Assembly: GCA_022791815.1 (NCBI GenBank)
Contig: JAAVZU010000015.1
Span: 1-64,000 of the forward strand
Length of the DNA: 64,000 nt
Origin: Lachnospiraceae bacterium
GTDB taxonomy: Bacteria; Bacillota; Clostridia; Lachnospirales; Lachnospiraceae
Direction of reading: 5' to 3'
Position 1 is the stretch's first letter; every line of letters starts with the position of its first letter. The position numbers were made by a program, and so were the translations under genes. This document shows, one piece after another, positions 19,957-28,890 of the stretch. The notes below the pieces were generated by a model that searched no databases, was not told where the DNA came from, and was given only the letters and a program-made list of their open reading frames with translations.

Positions 19957-20979
19957 ATGAAAGTATTGGTAACAGGTGGAGCAGGGTTTATTGGTGGTAA
20001 TTTTGTGCATTACATGGTAAATAAATATCCAGATTATCAAATTGTAAATTTGGATTTATTGACTTATGCAGGAAATCTTGAAACTTGCAAACCAGTAGAA
20101 AATAAACCAAATTATAAATTTGTACGTGGAGATATTGCAGACAGACCGTTTATTATGGATTTGTTTGAGAAAGAGCAGTTTGATATTGTTGTAAATTTTG
20201 CTGCGGAAAGTCATGTAGACCGTTCTATTACAGATCCTGGTATTTTTGTACAGACCAATGTAATGGGGACACAAGTTTTATTGGATGCTTCTAAAGAATA
20301 TGGAGTAAAGCGTTATCATCAGGTATCAACAGATGAAGTATATGGTGATTTGCCATTAGACAGACCAGATTTATTCTTTACAGAGACTACGCCGCTCCAT
20401 ACTTCCAGTCCATATAGTTCTAGTAAGGCAAGTGCAGATTTATTTGTTTTAGCTTACTACCGTACCTATGGATTACCAGTAACTATATCGCGTTGTTCTA
20501 ATAATTATGGACCATATCATTTTCCAGAGAAACTGATTCCTCTTATGATTAGCAGGGCATTAGCAGATGAAGAACTTCCTGTATATGGAAAGGGAGAGAA
20601 TGTTCGTGACTGGTTACACGTATCAGATCACTGTGTGGCAATTGACTTGATTATTCATAAAGGTGCAGTAGGAGAAGTTTACAATGTGGGTGGTCACAAC
20701 GAACGTACAAATTTAGAAGTAGTGCAGACTATTTTAAAAGCATTAGACAAGCCAGAGAGTTTGATAAAATATGTAACAGATCGTCCTGGCCATGATTTAC
20801 GTTATGCAATTGATCCTACAAAATTAGAAACAGAACTTGGATGGAAACCACAATATACCTTTGATACAGGTATTAAGCAGACTATACAATGGTATTTAGA
20901 TAATAAAGAATGGTGGCAGAATATTTTGTCAGGAGAATATACACATTATTTTGAAAAAATGTATAGGGAACGACTATAG
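19957..20979 (+). CDS. rmlB: dTDP-glucose 4,6-dehydratase
   Basis: NAD-dependent dehydratase making dTDP-4-keto-6-deoxyglucose. GGAGFIGGNFVHYM, LLTYAGNLE, NFAAESHVDRSI, STDEVYGDLP (catalytic Asp-Glu), SSPYSSSKASADLFVLAY (Tyr-Lys), SRCSNNYGPYHFPEKLIPLM, GENVRDWLHVSDHC and RPGHDLRYAIDP all match RmlB. 340 aa. GAAAGG Shine-Dalgarno before the ATG. Confidence 0.97.
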   Translation: MKVLVTGGAGFIGGNFVHYMVNKYPDYQIVNLDLLTYAGNLETCKPVENKPNYKFVRGDIADRPFIMDLFEKEQFDIVVNFAAESHVDRSITDPGIFVQTNVMGTQVLLDASKEYGVKRYHQVSTDEVYGDLPLDRPDLFFTETTPLHTSSPYSSSKASADLFVLAYYRTYGLPVTISRCSNNYGPYHFPEKLIPLMISRALADEELPVYGKGENVRDWLHVSDHCVAIDLIIHKGAVGEVYNVGGHNERTNLEVVQTILKALDKPESLIKYVTDRPGHDLRYAIDPTKLETELGWKPQYTFDTGIKQTIQWYLDNKEWWQNILSGEYTHYFEKMYRERL

Positions 20980-21118
20980 AAACCATTGATTTAGACAATA
21001 AAAATGAATTTGTATAATATTGGAAATTACAACATTATATTTATAATACAACTGTTTATGATCTTAAGCGGTTACAAATAATAGATAAAAGATGGTAAGA
21101 ATAAGGAAAGAGGTTTTT

Positions 21119-21973
21119 ATGAGAGTTTTAGTAACAGGTGTAAAAGGTCAACTTGGTTTTGATGTAGTAAATGAATTAGAAAAGCGTGGTCATACAGCAA
21201 TTGGTGTAGATGTGGAAGAAATGGATATTACAGATTCTATGGCAGTAGAAAGAGTAATCACGCATTCTATGGCAGATGTTGTGGTGCATTGTGCTGCTTA
21301 TACAGCAGTAGATGCGGCAGAAGATAATCAAGGTGTATGCTATAAAATAAATGTGGAGGGTACAGAAAATATAGCCAAAATATGTAAAAAGTGCGATATT
21401 AAGATGATTTATATCAGTACAGACTATGTTTTTGATGGAAAAGGTACTAGACCATGGGAACCAGATGATACAATTACAGAGCCGCTAAATACTTATGGAA
21501 TGACAAAATACCAAGGGGAACAGGCAGTTCAGAAATATTTAGAGAAGTTTTATATTGTACGGATTGCATGGGTGTTTGGAATGAATGGCAAAAACTTTGT
21601 AAAAACCATGTTGCGGCTAGGAGAAGAGAATGGTGCAGTAAAAGTGGTGAATGACCAGTTTGGTTCACCAACTTATACTGCGGATTTAGCAGTACTTTTA
21701 GCAGACATGGTAGAGGTAAACCGATATGGCATCTATCATGCAACTAATGAAGGATTTTGTTCTTGGTATGATTTTGCGTGTGAGATATTTAAGGCTGCTA
21801 ATATGCAAGTAGAGGTTACACCAGTTAGTGGTGAAGAATTTCCAGCAAAGGCAAAACGTCCTAACAATAGCCGGATGAGTAAGGACAAACTGGATATAAA
21901 TGGATTTCACCGGTTACCTTCTTGGCAGAATGCGACAGCTCGTTATGTGAAAGAGTTAAAAGCACAGAAATAA
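21119..21973 (+). CDS. rmlD: dTDP-4-dehydrorhamnose reductase
   Basis: Last step of dTDP-L-rhamnose synthesis. The frame opens at ATG 21092, but AAAGAGG lies properly spaced before ATG 21119 (MRVLVTGVKGQLGFDV), which is the normal N-terminus; I chose that, giving 284 aa. VHCAAYTAVDAAEDN, YISTDYVFDGKGTRPW, NTYGMTKYQGE (Tyr-Lys) and VRIAWVFGMNGKNFVKTML are diagnostic. Confidence 0.95.
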   Translation: MRVLVTGVKGQLGFDVVNELEKRGHTAIGVDVEEMDITDSMAVERVITHSMADVVVHCAAYTAVDAAEDNQGVCYKINVEGTENIAKICKKCDIKMIYISTDYVFDGKGTRPWEPDDTITEPLNTYGMTKYQGEQAVQKYLEKFYIVRIAWVFGMNGKNFVKTMLRLGEENGAVKVVNDQFGSPTYTADLAVLLADMVEVNRYGIYHATNEGFCSWYDFACEIFKAANMQVEVTPVSGEEFPAKAKRPNNSRMSKDKLDINGFHRLPSWQNATARYVKELKAQK

Positions 21974-22054
21974 ACTGGGATTATTCATATTAAATTAGGG
22001 TATAACTAATTTATTTTGCAATAAGAATAACATAGGAGAATGTGAGGATATCAG

Positions 22055-22621
22055 ATGAGTAAGATTACGGTTACAAGATGCGAAATAGAAGGGCTTTGTG
22101 TAATAGAACCAACTGTCTTTAAAGATGAGAGAGGGTTCTTTATGGAAACTTATAATCAAAAAGATTTTAAAGAGGAAGGGCTGGATATGGTATTTGTACA
22201 GGATAACCAGTCTATGTCAACTAAAGGAGTACTTAGAGGACTGCATTTCCAAAAACATTATCCACAAGGAAAATTAGTACGTGTAGTAAGAGGAACTGTG
22301 TTCGATGTAGCAGTAGATTTGCGTAAAAATTCAAAAACTTTTGGTAAGTGGTTTGGAGTAGAATTATCAGCAGAGAATAAGAAACAATTTTATATTCCTG
22401 AAGGCTTTGCTCATGGATTTCTTGTTTTATCAGATGAAGCAGAATTTGTATACAAATGTACAGATTTTTATCATCCAAATGATGAAGGGGGACTTGCTTG
22501 GAATGATGAGGAAATTGGTGTGAAATGGCCTATAACAGATGGAATGGAATTGATTATTTCAGAGAAAGACCAAAAATGGAAAGGACTTACAGAAACTACA
22601 AAAGAAACAGACTTTCAATAA
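22055..22621 (+). CDS. rmlC: dTDP-4-dehydrorhamnose 3,5-epimerase
   Basis: Cupin enzyme of 188 aa epimerising C3 and C5 of the 4-keto sugar. VFKDERGFFMETYNQKDF, FVQDNQSMSTKGVLRGLHFQ with catalytic His, GKLVRVVRGTVFDVAVDLRK, FYIPEGFAHGFLVLSDEAEF and VYKCTDFY are RmlC hallmarks. It completes the rhamnose pathway. The PrsA-like gene starts 18 bp further on, so the operon continues. Confidence 0.97.
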   Translation: MSKITVTRCEIEGLCVIEPTVFKDERGFFMETYNQKDFKEEGLDMVFVQDNQSMSTKGVLRGLHFQKHYPQGKLVRVVRGTVFDVAVDLRKNSKTFGKWFGVELSAENKKQFYIPEGFAHGFLVLSDEAEFVYKCTDFYHPNDEGGLAWNDEEIGVKWPITDGMELIISEKDQKWKGLTETTKETDFQ

Positions 22622-22639
22622 ATTAGGGAGGAATAAAAT

Positions 22640-23782
22640 ATGGAGAACAAGAAATCAGCAAGGAAAAGTGTTATAAATAGAAAAAAAACTACTAAGTTGC
22701 TGCTTTCAACAATGCTTTTGGCGCTAGTTGCTGCTGGATGTTCTAAGGCAGGTGAAAAAACTACAGAAGTAGGGAAGGAAAATAGTTCGGATGTTTTAAA
22801 TAATGGAGAGACTGATGAAGAATGTATTCTGACTGTAGGTGCTTATGCGTATCGTTTGGAGGATATGATGTATTACGTCTATACAGAAGAAGAAATAGGC
22901 TGGATGTATAATGACATGTATTCCAGTTTTTATGGGGAGGAATATAGCTACTGGGAAGAGATTGAGGATGAAGAAGTTGGATTAACAGGACAAGAGTTAG
23001 CGAAAGAAGCTGTGATTCTTGATGCAAAAAAGGATTTGGTCTGGTATCAGGAAGCATTAAAAAGAGGAATTACTTTAGATGAAGAAGATAAAGCGGCTGC
23101 CAAGGAAGCATATAATTCTTTTTGTGAAGATTTATCAGATACACAAAAGAATGCATCTGGAATGGGAGAGGAATTGTTAGCTTATTTTGAAAAACAACAG
23201 GTAATTGAAGAATATAAAGAGAGCTTATTAAAAGAGGCAGAATTTGATGAAGAAGCAACTTCTAATGAAGTTTCTGCAAAAGAAAATAGGGAATATGTTT
23301 TTGAATATTTCGAGATATATAAAGAAGATGATAACGAAAAGCCATATCCTAAAGAGGAAATGGAAAAGAGAGTGAATATGCTTAAAAACTTAGCTAAGAA
23401 GTTAGATAAAGATTCTGATATGGAAAGTATGATACCAAAGGAATATAAAGATTTAATCCTTTATTCTGATGATGCACTTGTAGAAAGTGATGAGGATTAT
23501 TATGGCACATACAAAAAGGTAAATATTGATAAAGCACTCAAAAAATTAAAAAATGGAGAGGTATCTCAAGTCTTTGAAACAGAGTATTCATATTTTGTTG
23601 CAAGAATGAAAGATAATAATTCAACGGAATATTATGAAGAGATGGTAATGGAAGCAGTCGAGAATGCTAAAAATGAAATTTATGATACAGCTTATGAAAA
23701 TGCTTTAGAGGGTTATGCCATTAAGCTTAATGAAGAAAATTGGATGGATATTACTCTGGGGAATTTGATTTATGGACTTTAG
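22640..23782 (+). CDS. PrsA/SurA-like foldase lipoprotein (380 aa)
   Basis: Type II signal peptide with lipobox LVAAGC (Cys34), so a membrane-anchored extracellular lipoprotein. An acidic N-terminal helical region resembles the chaperone module of PrsA/SurA. Near residues 310-335, LKNGEVSQVFETEYSYFVARM matches the end of a parvulin-type prolyl isomerase domain; the front of that domain is weak, so catalytic activity is uncertain. Likely assists folding of exported proteins. It follows rmlC by 18 bp with GGGAGG before its ATG and is ended by a terminator. Confidence 0.65.
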   Translation: MENKKSARKSVINRKKTTKLLLSTMLLALVAAGCSKAGEKTTEVGKENSSDVLNNGETDEECILTVGAYAYRLEDMMYYVYTEEEIGWMYNDMYSSFYGEEYSYWEEIEDEEVGLTGQELAKEAVILDAKKDLVWYQEALKRGITLDEEDKAAAKEAYNSFCEDLSDTQKNASGMGEELLAYFEKQQVIEEYKESLLKEAEFDEEATSNEVSAKENREYVFEYFEIYKEDDNEKPYPKEEMEKRVNMLKNLAKKLDKDSDMESMIPKEYKDLILYSDDALVESDEDYYGTYKKVNIDKALKKLKNGEVSQVFETEYSYFVARMKDNNSTEYYEEMVMEAVENAKNEIYDTAYENALEGYAIKLNEENWMDITLGNLIYGL

Positions 23783-23817
23783 AAGTCGTGCTGCTGAAGT
23801 TTAGAGTGTTAAGTGAA

Positions 23818-23848
23818 GAAGGTGTCAGTAAAGTCTGATACCTTCTTT
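23818..23848 (+). terminator. intrinsic terminator after the rml operon and foldase gene
   Basis: Eleven-base-pair stem (GAAGGTGTCAG with CTGATACCTTC, one G-U), 6-nt loop, followed by TTT. The T run is short. Confidence 0.65.
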
Positions 23849-23860
23849 GGGATTAAAAGA

Positions 23861-24152
23861 TTTAGGCGATTGCGAAACTCAATTTACTCTCTCGGTTTTT
23901 ATACAAAGTTCACATATCAACACATGGCACGTTTGCACTGTTTCCAACCGTAATAGTATATTTACTAGTAAAGTCTGAGAAACCAAGCCGAAAGGCGAAG
24001 GGTGATTAGCTGCTTTACTGTATGTATGCGAAGCGTTTTTGCTAGGTGTTAAAAAACGGCACCTAAGGACCGATGGTCTCGAAAGCACCAGCTTTGATAT
24101 GTAAATCTGTACAAAATAATTTAAGTTTATGAGAGTTTTGTAATTGCCTATT
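23861..24152. mobile_element. MITE-like non-coding element with imperfect terminal inverted repeats (about 290 bp)
   Basis: Left end TTTAGGCGATTGCGAAACTC (23861-23880) is mirrored by GAGTTTTGTAATTGCCTA at the right end (24133-24150). Similarity continues inwards for about 50 bp: GTAAATCTGTACAAAATAAT near 24111-24130 pairs loosely with the complement of 23885-23915. No protein is encoded. A near copy of the right end occurs at 46748-46801 and a weaker one near 44918-44942. Ends at the Shine-Dalgarno of the degV gene. Confidence 0.6.
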
Positions 24153-24180
24153 AAAGGATTGTAAGAAAGGAGGAACTATT

Positions 24181-25017
24181 ATGTCATACAAAATTATTGG
24201 AGATAGTTCCACAGATTTAAACCAAGAGTTAAAAGAAAAAGGAAATTTTGCATTGGTACCACTTACTTTACAGATTGATGAAGAAGAAATTATTGATGAT
24301 GAACAATTTGATCAGGCTTACATGCTGGAAAAGATTCGGAATAGTAAAGGAGTTTTGAAATCAGCTTGTCCTTCTCCAGAAGCTTTCATGGAACACTTTG
24401 ATGAAGGGGATGATATTTTTGTTGTTACTTTATCTTCCCGATTAAGTGGCTCTTATAATAGTGCAAAGCTTGCTAAAGATATTTATTTAGAGGAACATCC
24501 TAAGAAAAATATTTTAGTAATTGATTCAAAGTCAGCATCTGTTGGTCAAACATTACTGGCAAGACAGTTAAAAGAATGGCTGGATTCTGGAATGCAATTT
24601 GAAGAGGTAAGTGAGCGTATCTTGCAATATCGGGAAGAACTGAATACGAAATTTGTTTTAGAATCCTTAGAGGTATTCCGAAGAAATGGAAGATTATCTA
24701 CTATGAAAGCTGTATTATGTGAAACACTTAATATTAAAGCTGTTATGACTGGGCTTCCAGATGGTTCTGTAGATAAAGTAGATCAGGCGAGGGGAATGAA
24801 GAAGGCTCTCGAAAAAATGGCGGCAGTTATAGCAAAAGATGCAGTTAATCCAGAGGAAAGAATATTGGGATTAGCACATTGTAATAACTATGAGCGGGCA
24901 TTATATGCAAAAAAACTAATTATGGATAAAGTAAAATTTAAAGATGTGATTATTGTTGATACCAGAGGAATCAGCAGCCTATATGCAAATGATGGAGGTA
25001 TAATCGCTGCATATTAA
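24181..25017 (+). CDS. DegV family fatty-acid-binding protein
   Basis: 278 aa. DegV/FakB fold: starts YKIIGDSSTDLNQELKE, then VPLTLQIDEEEIIDDE, KSACPSPEAFME, VVTLSSRLSGSYNSAKLA (lipid-headgroup Ser/Thr), VIDSKSASVGQTLL, VLESLEVFRRNGRLS and a C-terminal glycine motif. FakB homologues present fatty acids to a FakA kinase; no fakA is nearby, so the partner is elsewhere. AGGAGG lies before the ATG. The preceding MITE-like element supplies its upstream DNA. Confidence 0.9.
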   Translation: MSYKIIGDSSTDLNQELKEKGNFALVPLTLQIDEEEIIDDEQFDQAYMLEKIRNSKGVLKSACPSPEAFMEHFDEGDDIFVVTLSSRLSGSYNSAKLAKDIYLEEHPKKNILVIDSKSASVGQTLLARQLKEWLDSGMQFEEVSERILQYREELNTKFVLESLEVFRRNGRLSTMKAVLCETLNIKAVMTGLPDGSVDKVDQARGMKKALEKMAAVIAKDAVNPEERILGLAHCNNYERALYAKKLIMDKVKFKDVIIVDTRGISSLYANDGGIIAAY

Positions 25018-25056
25018 ATTTCCAAATTTACTCTGTTAGAAATATAATATAAAAAC

Positions 25057-25085
25057 TAGACAAATTTTTGAAAAAGTATTATAAT
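25057..25085 (+). promoter_or_regulatory. candidate promoter of the surface adhesin gene
   Basis: TAGACA at 25057-25062, 17-bp spacer, TATAAT at 25080-25085, about 110 bp before the adhesin start. Confidence 0.55.
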
Positions 25086-25193
25086 AAAAAAGTAAAAAGT
25101 ATAAGTATAATACTTTTGGAGTGTCTGACAGTTTGCATAACATAAGATTTTCAAAAGAATTATACGAGATAATGAAAGAAAAGGGGAATTGTT

Positions 25194-28100
25194 ATGGGAA
25201 GACACAAGGTATGTCGCTATGGTGCATTAACAATGGCTGCTGTCTTGGGATTTGGAACTATTTTCAGTGGCAGGGTTCTAGAAAATAGGGTTTTTGCTGA
25301 TAATGGGGACACAGTAACCACTGTATTTGCAGAAGGACATGGTACAGGAGCTGACTTTTCTGAAGAAAACTGGGTGTTTGCTGGTAAAGAAAAGCCAGAT
25401 GGCAGTAATGTTGAACTTGATGTAATGCAAGAAGGGGCAGGACGTGCTCCTGGAATTGAAAAGGATAGCAAATATTTGAAAACAGATGAGAAAGTTATCC
25501 GGTTGATTAATGGCGTAAAAGCTGGAAGTGACAGAAGTACTGGACTTGAAGATAGTACTAGTTATTCTGCATATCGAAGCGGAGAAGCATTTCTAAAGAA
25601 GGGTATTCAATTAAAGCCAGATGCAGAGTTTGCTGTAAAGTTTACTTTCTCTATGCCAGAAGCTGTAGTGAATACAACTCAGACAGGCGGAGCAGAATAT
25701 GCTAGAGAAGTTGGTGGAGATGGTATTGCATTTGTAATGACTACCAACAAGACACATAAGACTCAGGCTGGTAGTGGTATTGGCTATCAGGGAATTGAAG
25801 ACAGTATAGCTGTTGAGTTGGACTCCTATTTCAATGGAGCATACGCTATGACAAGCGGAATGGGTGGTGCTGATTGGAATAATGCATACACTAACTGGGG
25901 ATTTGATAATCAGCTGTATTTCCATACAGGTGCAAATACTCCAGATGGAGGAAATACTTATGGTGATGTTAACAGTAATCCATATGCAAATGGTTATGAG
26001 AATTATGTAAATCCGAATTTTGCAGAGCGTTTTGATCATATTGCCATTACCAAAAATGGTGATGTAAAAAAACATCTTGCAAAGTATTATATAAATAAAA
26101 TTGATCCAACTGAGTTGGTGGATGGCGAGTATGTAAATCTAGCAAATCGTTATAAATCGACAAATACGACAACAAGCAAGAATTTGCCAAGAAAGACAGG
26201 CTCGACAGACGAAAGTGACAGTCCAGCTTGTGCTACACGTTTTGCAGATAAGGGTGTGGATACTAGATTATTTACTGTATGGATTGACTATGCAAATAAT
26301 GAGATGAATGTAAGTATTGCAAATGGGGATTTTGAAAATGCTGTAAAACCAGCTACTCCTCAGATTACCAATACAGTAAACTTAGATAACTTTGATGGTA
26401 AAGAAGTGTATATTGGATTTACTTCAGCGGTTGGTTCTTCTAAAGCAAATCATACTATACATTCTTTCTCCTTTAGTAATGTATCAGAAGCTACATATAA
26501 GCTTAATTACTACTTAAAGGATAAGACAACTGGAGAATATAAGTTAGATAAGAGTACAGATATTTATACTGGTGAAGTTGGTACAACAGCAACAGCAGAA
26601 AGCATTGATTCTGTATATAAAGATGCATATAAAGATGCAAATTATGTATTAAGTACAAAGAAAGAACAGGAAACTTCTGTGAAATTAGAAGAAAAAGGAA
26701 AGTTGTATGAGATGAATTTATACTACGATCCTGCAGAAGCTTACTATAAGTTGAATTATTATAAATATGATACAACAAAAAATGAATATGTATTACAAGA
26801 AACTACAGATACAGTAACAGATTATGTAGGGAAAAAGGCAACCATTAATGATGTTGATTCAAAATACGCAACAAAATATCCAAATTATAAAGTGAATATG
26901 GATAAGAGAGATGATTTTGAGGTTACACTTACCGAAGCTGGTAAGACTTATGAGATGAATGTGTATTATGACCCAGAAAAAGCAGGTTATAAGTTAAACT
27001 ATCATAAGAAGAATCCAGTAACAGGGGAATATGAGTATGTAGAATCTTCAGATGTTTCAGAGGGACTGTTAAATGAGACATATCAAGTAACAGATGTTGA
27101 TAAGGATTATAAGACAAAATATGAAAAAGATGGCTATGTAATCAATGAATCAAAGAATGAAACTTATTCTGTTAAAATTGAAGAAGAAAACAAGACTTAT
27201 GAAATGAATGTGTATTATGATCCTGCAGAAGCATATTATCTTGTAAACTATTATGTATTTGATAGCGAAAAAGGAGAGTATGTTTTAAAGGAAAGTACTC
27301 CAAAGACTACAAGTTATGTAGGTGCAGAAACTAATGTCGGACAAGTAGATCCTAATTATGGTAGTAAATACCCTGGATATAGCGTAAATTCTGAGAAAAA
27401 TCAGGATTATGCCGTAAAACTTACTGAAGCTGGAAAGACATACGAGATGAATGTGTATTATGACCCAGATACTGCAGGTTATAAATTGAACTACCACAAA
27501 TTAAATCCAAATACAGGTGAATATGAATATCAGGAGTCTACTAAGATTTTTGAAGGTAATGTTAATGAAACATACAAGGTGACAGATGCAGATGCAGACT
27601 ATGAAACAAAATACGAGAAAGATCACTATGTAATCAATCCTGCAAAGAATGAAACATATTCTGTTAAAATCGAAGAAGAGAATAAGACTTATGAAATGGA
27701 TGTATATTATGATCCAGTAAAGACAACTTATAAGACAGAATATTATTTGAAAAATCCAGATGGAAGTTATACCTTGAAAGATACTGTTCAAGGGGAAGAA
27801 ACTTATGCTGGAAAGAATGTAACAGCTCCAGAAAAGAGTTATGATGGCTATGTACATGTAACTACTCCAGATAGTAAAGAATCTGCAGTAGTAGAAGCTG
27901 ACGGAAGTACAACCATGAAGGTTTACTTTGATCCAGAAAAGAAACCTACATATAAAGTAGAATATTATGTAGAACAGCCAGACGGAAGTTATAAATTATA
28001 TACTGAGAAGAAAGATATTGAAGCAGATGCAGGTTCAAAAGTTGATGCAGAAATTATCAGTATTCCAGGATATGAACATACAATTACTACTAATACAAAG

Positions 28101-28460
28101 GAAAGTGATACTGTTCTTGCAGATAGTTCTACTGTATTAAAGGTTTATTATAACTTAGTTGTTGAGCCGACTCCAACTCCAACACGAAAACCAGACTTTA
28201 CTGGTAATGAACCAGGGGAAGAAACTTTAGAGCCAGAACCAACTGAAGAGCCAGAACCAACAGAAGAACCAGAAGAGTCGGAGGAACCAGAGGAGACAGA
28301 AGAACCAGAGGAGCCTCTTGATATTGATGAACCAAGAGCTCCAGCACCAAAGACAAATGATTCTAATCATGCAGGTGCATATTTTGCATTGATGATAAGT
28401 TCTATTGTCGTTTTTGGTATTACTCTTTTAGGCAGAAAAAAAGAGAATGATGAAAAATAA
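25194..28460 (+). CDS. large surface adhesin: L-type lectin domain plus seven MucBP-like repeats and C-terminal anchor (1088 aa)
   Basis: Signal peptide (about 1-36, cleavage near VFADNG). An L-type (legume-like) lectin region about 45-430 with DGIAFVMTTNKTH, SIAVELDSYFNG, FDHIAITKNGDV and LFTVWIDYANNEMNVSI. Then seven repeats of about 65-82 residues, each with an NYY/NYH or EYY entry, a GEYxL middle and YEMNVYYDP or MKVYFDP exit (MucBP-like). Then a Pro-Glu-Thr stalk (about 990-1045), a sorting-signal-like PKTND (about 1052-1056), a hydrophobic helix and RKKENDEK. Likely a wall-linked sugar-binding adhesin. The motif departs from LPXTG, so the sortase class is uncertain. Followed by a terminator. 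Confidence 0.82.
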   Translation: MGRHKVCRYGALTMAAVLGFGTIFSGRVLENRVFADNGDTVTTVFAEGHGTGADFSEENWVFAGKEKPDGSNVELDVMQEGAGRAPGIEKDSKYLKTDEKVIRLINGVKAGSDRSTGLEDSTSYSAYRSGEAFLKKGIQLKPDAEFAVKFTFSMPEAVVNTTQTGGAEYAREVGGDGIAFVMTTNKTHKTQAGSGIGYQGIEDSIAVELDSYFNGAYAMTSGMGGADWNNAYTNWGFDNQLYFHTGANTPDGGNTYGDVNSNPYANGYENYVNPNFAERFDHIAITKNGDVKKHLAKYYINKIDPTELVDGEYVNLANRYKSTNTTTSKNLPRKTGSTDESDSPACATRFADKGVDTRLFTVWIDYANNEMNVSIANGDFENAVKPATPQITNTVNLDNFDGKEVYIGFTSAVGSSKANHTIHSFSFSNVSEATYKLNYYLKDKTTGEYKLDKSTDIYTGEVGTTATAESIDSVYKDAYKDANYVLSTKKEQETSVKLEEKGKLYEMNLYYDPAEAYYKLNYYKYDTTKNEYVLQETTDTVTDYVGKKATINDVDSKYATKYPNYKVNMDKRDDFEVTLTEAGKTYEMNVYYDPEKAGYKLNYHKKNPVTGEYEYVESSDVSEGLLNETYQVTDVDKDYKTKYEKDGYVINESKNETYSVKIEEENKTYEMNVYYDPAEAYYLVNYYVFDSEKGEYVLKESTPKTTSYVGAETNVGQVDPNYGSKYPGYSVNSEKNQDYAVKLTEAGKTYEMNVYYDPDTAGYKLNYHKLNPNTGEYEYQESTKIFEGNVNETYKVTDADADYETKYEKDHYVINPAKNETYSVKIEEENKTYEMDVYYDPVKTTYKTEYYLKNPDGSYTLKDTVQGEETYAGKNVTAPEKSYDGYVHVTTPDSKESAVVEADGSTTMKVYFDPEKKPTYKVEYYVEQPDGSYKLYTEKKDIEADAGSKVDAEIISIPGYEHTITTNTKESDTVLADSSTVLKVYYNLVVEPTPTPTRKPDFTGNEPGEETLEPEPTEEPEPTEEPEESEEPEETEEPEEPLDIDEPRAPAPKTNDSNHAGAYFALMISSIVVFGITLLGRKKENDEK

Positions 28461-28530
28461 ATAATTGTTATGTTTAGACCATATTTTGTAGTTTACTAAA
28501 TACAGAAATGTAGTTTAAATATTAGAAATG

Positions 28531-28570
28531 AATCCAGTCCTTCATATTATGATGGGCTGGATTATTTTAT
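28531..28570 (+). terminator. intrinsic terminator after the adhesin gene
   Basis: AATCCAGTCC (28531-28540) pairs with GGGCTGGATT (28554-28563, one G-U), followed by ATTTTAT. Confidence 0.75.
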
Positions 28571-28696
28571 GTCAATTATGATTGGCATATAAAAATATGC
28601 AGATTGAGAAGTAATAATAACACTTCAGACAGGTCTGTGAAGATGTCTAAACTGTTTTAAGTAAAGTTTGTTTTAACAAAAAGAGAGAAAAAATAA

Positions 28697-28725
28697 TTGA
28701 AATAAGGAAGATATCGTGTTATAAT
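28697..28725 (+). promoter_or_regulatory. promoter of the tRNA-Thr gene
   Basis: TTGAAA at 28697-28702, 17-bp spacer, TATAAT at 28720-28725, 20 bp before the mature tRNA. Confidence 0.8.
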
Positions 28726-28744
28726 ATTTTTGTTATTTTTAAAT

Positions 28745-28817
28745 GCCGACATGGCGTAGTTGGTAGCGCAACTGATTCGTAATCAGTAGGTCGAGGGTTC
28801 GAGTCCCTTTGTCGGCT
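28745..28817 (+). tRNA. tRNA-Thr (anticodon CGU)
   Basis: 73-nt cloverleaf: acceptor GCCGACA pairs with TGTCGGC, D-loop with AGTTGGTAGCGC, anticodon stem ACTGA/TCAGT around loop TTCGTAA (anticodon CGT, reads ACG), T-arm GAGGGTTCGAGTCCCT. The 3' CCA is not encoded. Single-gene transcription unit with its own promoter and terminator. Confidence 0.97.
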
Positions 28818-28829
28818 GGAGTTAAGAAA

Positions 28830-28868
28830 AAGAGAACTATAGAAATGGATTTTCTATAGTTCTCTTTT
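28830..28868 (+). terminator. strong, probably bidirectional terminator
   Basis: AAGAGAACTATAGAAA pairs with TTTCTATAGTTCTCTT around a short loop, with T on the right and A on the left. It ends the tRNA on the plus strand and can end the lytic transglycosylase gene on the minus strand. Confidence 0.88.
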
Positions 28869-28890
28869 GTTATAGACAATTATGAAAAAA

